A stretch of DNA of 64,000 nucleotides from CAJBLF01 sp041679065 (lineage in GTDB: Bacteria > Patescibacteriota > Gracilibacteria > Absconditabacterales > Absconditicoccaceae), in assembly GCA_041679065.1 (NCBI GenBank), contig JBBABI010000001.1, forward strand, positions 1 to 64,000, given 5' to 3'. The translations under genes were made by a program, and so were the position numbers. The stretch's first letter is position 1; every line of letters begins with the position of its first letter. The notes under the pieces are model-generated. The model saw only the letters and a list, made by a program, of their open reading frames with translations. It was not told the DNA's origin and searched no databases. Below are positions 60,593 through 64,000 of this stretch, piece after piece.

Positions 60593-62311
60593 TTAGGTCA
60601 ATACGCCAATTACTTCGATATGGTGAGTTTGTGGGAACATGTCTACGGGTTGAATTTGTTTAATATGGAAGCCATGGGTCAATAAGAGCTCGATATCTCT
60701 CATCATGGTGATCGGATTACAAGAAATATACAGGAGCTTAAAGTCTTGTTCTTTTTTTAGTTCACCGAGGAATGCGACGACGTTTTTGTGCAGTCCGTCT
60801 CTGGGTGGATCGACGATGACGAGTCAGATATCTTTAATCTGGGCTCTGAGTTCAGGATTGTTGGTCAACGCCTTCTCAGCCGGATCGGCCACAAAGAGAA
60901 CCTGGTTTTCAAGGCCATTGATCTTGGCATTGTGCTGAGCGTCCATGATGGCTTCCGGGACTATTTCTATGCCGATGAGGGTATTTCACTTATTAGCCTT
61001 TAAGAAGCTGAGTCCTATGCTTCCTGTCCCGCAATACAGATCCAGGATAGTTCACTCTACATGACCGGTCATATACATCGCCAGGGAAAAAAGCTGTTCA
61101 GCGCCGAGCGTATTAGTCTGGAAGAAGGAGAAAGGAGAGACTCTGAAACTTACTTCTGAGGGGATTTGGTGATTGTGTGGGGATTGGGAGATTTTTGAGG
61201 AGATTGGGAGATTCTTTGGAGATTTGGAGAGATGATTTTTTTCATCCGAGGATATATTTGTCTCCACATCTCCATCCAATCTCCTTATCTCCTCGAAGAT
61301 GAGTTTCTCGTAAATATATCCTTCTCACCAGAAAGTTTTGGTCTCTGATTTATCATTTTTTATGGTATCTCCGAGGCCGTTGTTATAGGTGATGACAAAG
61401 GTGGTGACTGACTTTTTGAGAAATTCATTTTTCTTGAATAGTTCTAATAATGCATCCCATTTATCGGTTTTGCTTTGTTTAAGATTGTCATCAGAGACAG
61501 ATAAATTGACCAATATCTGGTCGGTATGGAATCATTCCCTGATCACCAGATGCCTGAAAAATCCCTGATGCGTCATCTGATCATAGACAGGCAACCCGGA
61601 GTCCAGACACAATTCCTTGATGCGAAAAAAAATGCTATTAGCCTTCTCAGAGATCAGTCCGCAACTATCTATATCTACTATTTTGCTAAATTCTCACTGC
61701 TTATGAAAACCGACGCTTCGGTCTGATAATATATCTAATGTTTTTTTCTCTGCACTCTGCACTCTGCACTCTGCACTATTTGTGATATACTTCCCGAAGC
61801 TGAACTCAATTTTATTCCTATACCCTTTTTCCAAAGGCGAACCGACGATAGGGAGCACTTCTATTTGTTCTTTAGCCAATTTCTTGAAGGCATCCAGCAC
61901 GATATCCTGTTTGAGTTTCAGTTGAGTAGGGTAGGACAACATCTGCCATTTACATCATCCGCATCAAATCTTCCATTTAAGTTTAGGGTATATAGTTCAA
62001 AGCTCAGAATTACTATTTTTTCATTCTCAATTCTCAATGCCTCAATCCTCAATAGGCGAAGCCTCTTTTTCCATTCGAAAAAAATGAGGACAAAAGGGTT
62101 TGCCATCTACTAACTCGGGATCATGCTTGTGTATGTGGGTGATATGCGCTTCTAGGAAATCTTTTCTCTGTTTGACGATCCTGAGATCTACCACACTGCC
62201 CGGCAAAGCGCCGCCTTTGATTAGAATTCTTTTGCCATCAGCCATTCTGGCGAGTCCTATCCCTCCATATCAGATTTTCTCTATTTTGATTGCTTTGAGC
62301 AGCTTTGTCAT
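60593..62311 (-). CDS. rlmD: RlmD/TrmA-type 5-methyluridine methyltransferase with large repeat-coded inserts
   Basis: 572 residues (family about 430-460). TRAM-like start (IKIEKIGYGGIGLARMADGK), then Cys of the Fe-S site: CPHFF near residue 73 and GCGGCKWQ near 113. SAM core LDLYCGTGSIGLSFL near 424, DPPRDGLHKNVV, catalytic LLYISCNPITMMRDI. Three inserts come from intergenic-type repeats: 78-112 (ASPIEDGGIENGEGKNSN), which splits the Fe-S loop; 179-189 (SAECRVQSAE); and 343-394 (NLPISSKISQSPHNHQIPSE). It modifies a U in 23S rRNA or tRNA. Whether the Fe-S cluster still forms is open. adk starts 15 bases upstream. Confidence 0.92.
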
Positions 62312-62325
62312 AGCATTTTCAAAAA

Positions 62326-62898
62326 CTAAAGTCCTAGTTTCGCTCTAAGATCTGCTTGAATATTCTCAATGGTATCATCAGCATTGATGGTAATGACTTT
62401 CCCCAAGCTTTCAAAATGCTTGATGACGGGAAGCGTCTCATTCATAAAGATAGAGATCCTCTGTTCCATGATTGCTGGGGTATCGTCTACACGTCCTTCG
62501 ATTTCCGCTCTCTTCATCATCCTTTCCAATGCTTTCTCCTTGCTCAGTTCGAAGTGGACGATAAGATAGTCTCTGCCCATGTCCTCCATCTTTTTGGCGA
62601 ACCGCTCGGCCTGTTCAGCGACTCTTGGGAAGCCGTCTATCATAAGGTTTTTGCTGTTGTTGTGGCAGATCTGAAGACTCGTGTCGATCAATGCGAACGT
62701 GATGTAATTGTCCACCATCAACCCGCGATCTATGACATCCTTGATATAGTTGCCGATAAGATTGCTATTTGAGGTCATCGCTCTGAGCGTCTGGCCCATC
62801 TCATAATACAGGTGGTCAGGGATCTTCTGGAGCAATAGTTTCGCTTGCGTGCCTTTGCCGCATCATTGGATACCGAGAAAAATTAAGTCTTTGGTCAT
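62326..62898 (-). CDS. adk: adenylate kinase
   Basis: 190 residues. P-loop LIFLGIQGCGKGTQAKLL with the first P-loop Gly as TGA, YYEMGQTLRAMTSN, NLMIDGFPRVAEQAERF, IVHFELSKEKALERMMKRAE, GRVDDTPAIMEQRI. The LID is of the short type without zinc Cys. It balances AMP, ADP and ATP. Stop TAG is 15 bases before the rlmD ATG, so the two are probably one transcript. Confidence 0.92.
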
Positions 62899-63064
62899 GA
62901 TATTGTTACGTATAAAAAAAATAAAATGCTGAGTTGTTTCACGGATTTATAGTAATCATATCCGCCTCGTTTTCAAAGGAAAGATAACCTTGATTGGCGT
63001 TTTTAAATGGATATATTCAAGACAGGAAACAAAATCTCTAATAAAAACCTAAATAGATAAAATT

Positions 63065-63313
63065 ATGAAAAAAAAATTAATTATTGCGATATATTGTGTC
63101 GTAGCAATCTGTCTCATCCTAGGGACGATAGATATAAACATTCGCGGCTTCTCCCATCCTACAACAAATCCTACTGGACAAGATTTAGATACAGCAATAA
63201 TAATAATGATAGACATCTTTTGTGTCTGGGCAGTTATCTCTCTCATAGGAATATATAGGACAAAAGAAGATATTAAAAAATTACTAGAAGAAATAAGTAA
63301 AAAACTCTCCTGA
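63065..63313 (+). CDS. small membrane protein, unknown; end depends on the reading of TGA
   Basis: 82 residues up to TGA at 63311, or 116 residues to TAA at 63413 if TGA is Gly. Two membrane helices (LIIAIYCVVAICLILGTI and IIIMIDIFCVWAVISLIGIY) and a basic helix (TKEDIKKLLEEISKKLS). The natural-looking end at KKLS and a terminator starting 15 bases later speak for 82 residues; the genome's code speaks for the longer form. No family recognised. Confidence 0.55.
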   Translation: MKKKLIIAIYCVVAICLILGTIDINIRGFSHPTTNPTGQDLDTAIIIMIDIFCVWAVISLIGIYRTKEDIKKLLEEISKKLS

Positions 63314-63327
63314 AATTTTCAGGGAAA

Positions 63328-63357
63328 TGGGTCATGGATTTATGACTCATTTTTTTA
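63328..63357 (+). terminator. terminator after the small membrane gene
   Basis: TGGGTCAT / ATGACTCA stem with one G-T pair, 6-base loop, eight T. Under code 25 it would lie inside the open frame. Confidence 0.75.
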
Positions 63358-63392
63358 TTGGATTAATTTAATAAGTTATGCATTAAGGAAAA

Positions 63393-63514
63393 AGCGACAC
63401 ACCAAGTCCCCGTAAACGGTTTCTCAAAGTGTAGTCGCTGTTGTTGATCGCCAAGTGCTGAGCACTCAGGTCAGGTTACCAATCTTCTGTTGGATTACTG
63501 ATTTACGATCATGA
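63393..63514 (-). ncRNA. small structured RNA, copy B (second of two tandem homologues)
   Basis: Minus strand. 5' TGATCG pairs with CGATCA; between them two hairpins (AGTGC/GCACT and a CCAA/TTGG stem). The 3' part is AGCGAC..GTCGCT with inner ACAC/GTGT and CCGTTTACGG hairpin, then T5: an intrinsic terminator. Loop sequences CTTTGAGAAACC and GGGGACTTGG are identical to copy A while the stems differ by compensating changes. A TTGAAT-16-TAAACT promoter lies in the gap between copies. Confidence 0.65.
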
Positions 63515-63582
63515 TGCTTGATACATTCATCATATGATGAAGTTTATTTATGAGATGGGAAAATTCAAGTTGTTTTAAAAAA

Positions 63583-63709
63583 AACAGCAGATTGCCAAGT
63601 CCCCATATAATGGTTTCTCAAAGCATCCTGCTGTATAGATCGCCAGAGTAATTCGCTCTGAAAGAACCTTCCCTACGATTTTTATCGGGCTAGTTAACTA
63701 CGATCAGCG
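63583..63709 (-). ncRNA. small structured RNA, copy A (first of two tandem homologues)
   Basis: Minus strand, behind a promoter at 63738-63765. CTGATCGTAG and GGCGATC close the 5' part with two hairpins (CGAT/ATCG; AGAGCG/TTACTCT). The 3' part is ACAGCAG..CTGCTGT with inner TGC/GCA and a CCATTATATGG hairpin, followed by eight T. Loops CTTTGAGAAACC and GGGGACTTGG match copy B. No coding frame of note. Not a known family that I can name. Confidence 0.65.
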
Positions 63710-63737
63710 TTAGTGTAAATATATAACACATAAGCAT

Positions 63738-63765
63738 AATATAGCCATGTATCCGAAAGATGCAA
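63738..63765 (-). promoter_or_regulatory. promoter of the tandem small RNAs
   Basis: Minus strand TTGCAT (63760-63765), 16-base spacer, TATATT (63738-63743), about 30 bases before copy A and just past the rpsI terminator. Confidence 0.55.
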
Positions 63766-63780
63766 GTTTTTTTTAGAAAC

Positions 63781-63803
63781 AAAAAAACTCTTTTCCCAAA
63801 GAG
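63781..63803 (-). terminator. terminator downstream of rpsI
   Basis: Minus strand CTCTTT / AAAGAG stem, 4-base loop, seven T; lies about 110 bases past the rpsI stop, after a repeat (63841-63881). Confidence 0.7.
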
Positions 63804-63840
63804 CTCTTCTGTATATGTAATGATGATAAGTTGTCTATTA

Positions 63841-63881
63841 GATTGCCACGTCCACCTAGGCGGACTCGCAAAGACACAATT
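63841..63881. repeat. CCTAGGCGG palindromic repeat, copy of 11155-11196
   Basis: GATTGCCACGTCCACCTAGG ... CTCGCAAAGACACAATT, one base different from the copy at 11155; followed by a CTGCACTCTGCATTC array at 63882-63912. Confidence 0.75.
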
Positions 63882-63914
63882 CTGCACTCTGCATTCTCCA
63901 CTCTGCATTCAATA

Positions 63915-64000
63915 TTACCTCTTTGACCAAGTTGGTCCTTTTCTCGCCTTTTTCAATCCAGGTTTTTTCCTTTCCTTGATTCTTGGATCTCTCTTGAGCA
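63915..64000 (-). CDS. rpsI: 30S ribosomal protein S9, C-terminal end (5' part outside window)
   Basis: The last 28 residues are visible: LKRDPRIKERKKPGLKKAR then KGPTWSKR and TAA. This is the S9 tail, whose final Lys-Arg reaches the ribosomal P site (bacterial S9 ends in SKR). The rest of the gene lies beyond base 64000. Confidence 0.95.
   Translation of the reverse strand, partial: LKRDPRIKERKKPGLKKARKGPTWSKR

Overview
The window belongs to a bacterium that reads TGA as glycine (genetic code 25), as Candidatus Gracilibacteria and Absconditabacteria (SR1) of the Patescibacteria/CPR do. In-frame TGA falls on invariant glycines: residue 2 of DnaK, the MCGIFG start of GlmS, the P-loops of two kinases, the lipobox Gly of a lipoprotein, the second Gly of the GxSxG motif of a patatin, and the Gly before the cleavage site of a prepilin. 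Only TAA and TAG end genes. All CDS below were therefore joined across TGA; most have several TGA codons. I cannot decide between the two phyla from this window, and tRNA-Gly(UCA) is not in it.

Layout. 1-4.9 kb: rRNA methyltransferases RlmN and an RlmL-like THUMP enzyme, a DUF559 nuclease-like protein and a ketoacyl synthase III-fold enzyme. 5-11 kb: a membrane-anchored unknown, dnaK, a glycosyltransferase and membrane proteins. 12.6-18.5 kb: DUF333 envelope proteins, a PilT-like ATPase with a KH domain, a degenerate pyruvate kinase and an unknown. 18.6-25.2 kb: a deoxynucleotide block (nrdD split in two, three deoxyribosyltransferase-like proteins, Maf, alkyladenine glycosylase, nrdG) with NrdR-like boxes in front. 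25.3-33.3 kb: patatin, PduL, an NMP-kinase-like protein, small membrane proteins, tRNA-Ser(GGA), glmS and a GATase. 33.4-43.6 kb: a very large leuS with an embedded Nudix domain, ftsK broken by TAA, a prenyl synthase, an RRM protein and corA. 44-48.3 kb: asnS (across a 10-N gap), hydrolases and a lipoprotein. 48.5-52.8 kb: a TPM/LemA operon without any TGA. 52.8-64 kb: O-antigen-ligase-like protein, mraY, dprA, cold-shock-type protein, pilin, murB, rlmD, adk, two tandem small structured RNAs and the end of rpsI.

The most unusual feature is the behaviour of the intergenic repeats. Short degenerate repeats and palindromic elements fill the gaps between genes, and the same sequences are present in frame inside at least eight genes (rlmN, mpg, ftsK, leuS, murB, rlmD, the PilT-like ATPase and unknowns), always at loops or linkers. 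Because TGA is sense, tracts such as repeated ATTGAAA stay open in more frames. In nrdD such an element seems to have cut the gene just before the glycyl-radical domain. A second candidate for something undescribed is the pair of homologous, covarying, terminator-ended RNAs at 63.4-63.7 kb. Functions are inferred from motifs read by eye; no database search was possible.
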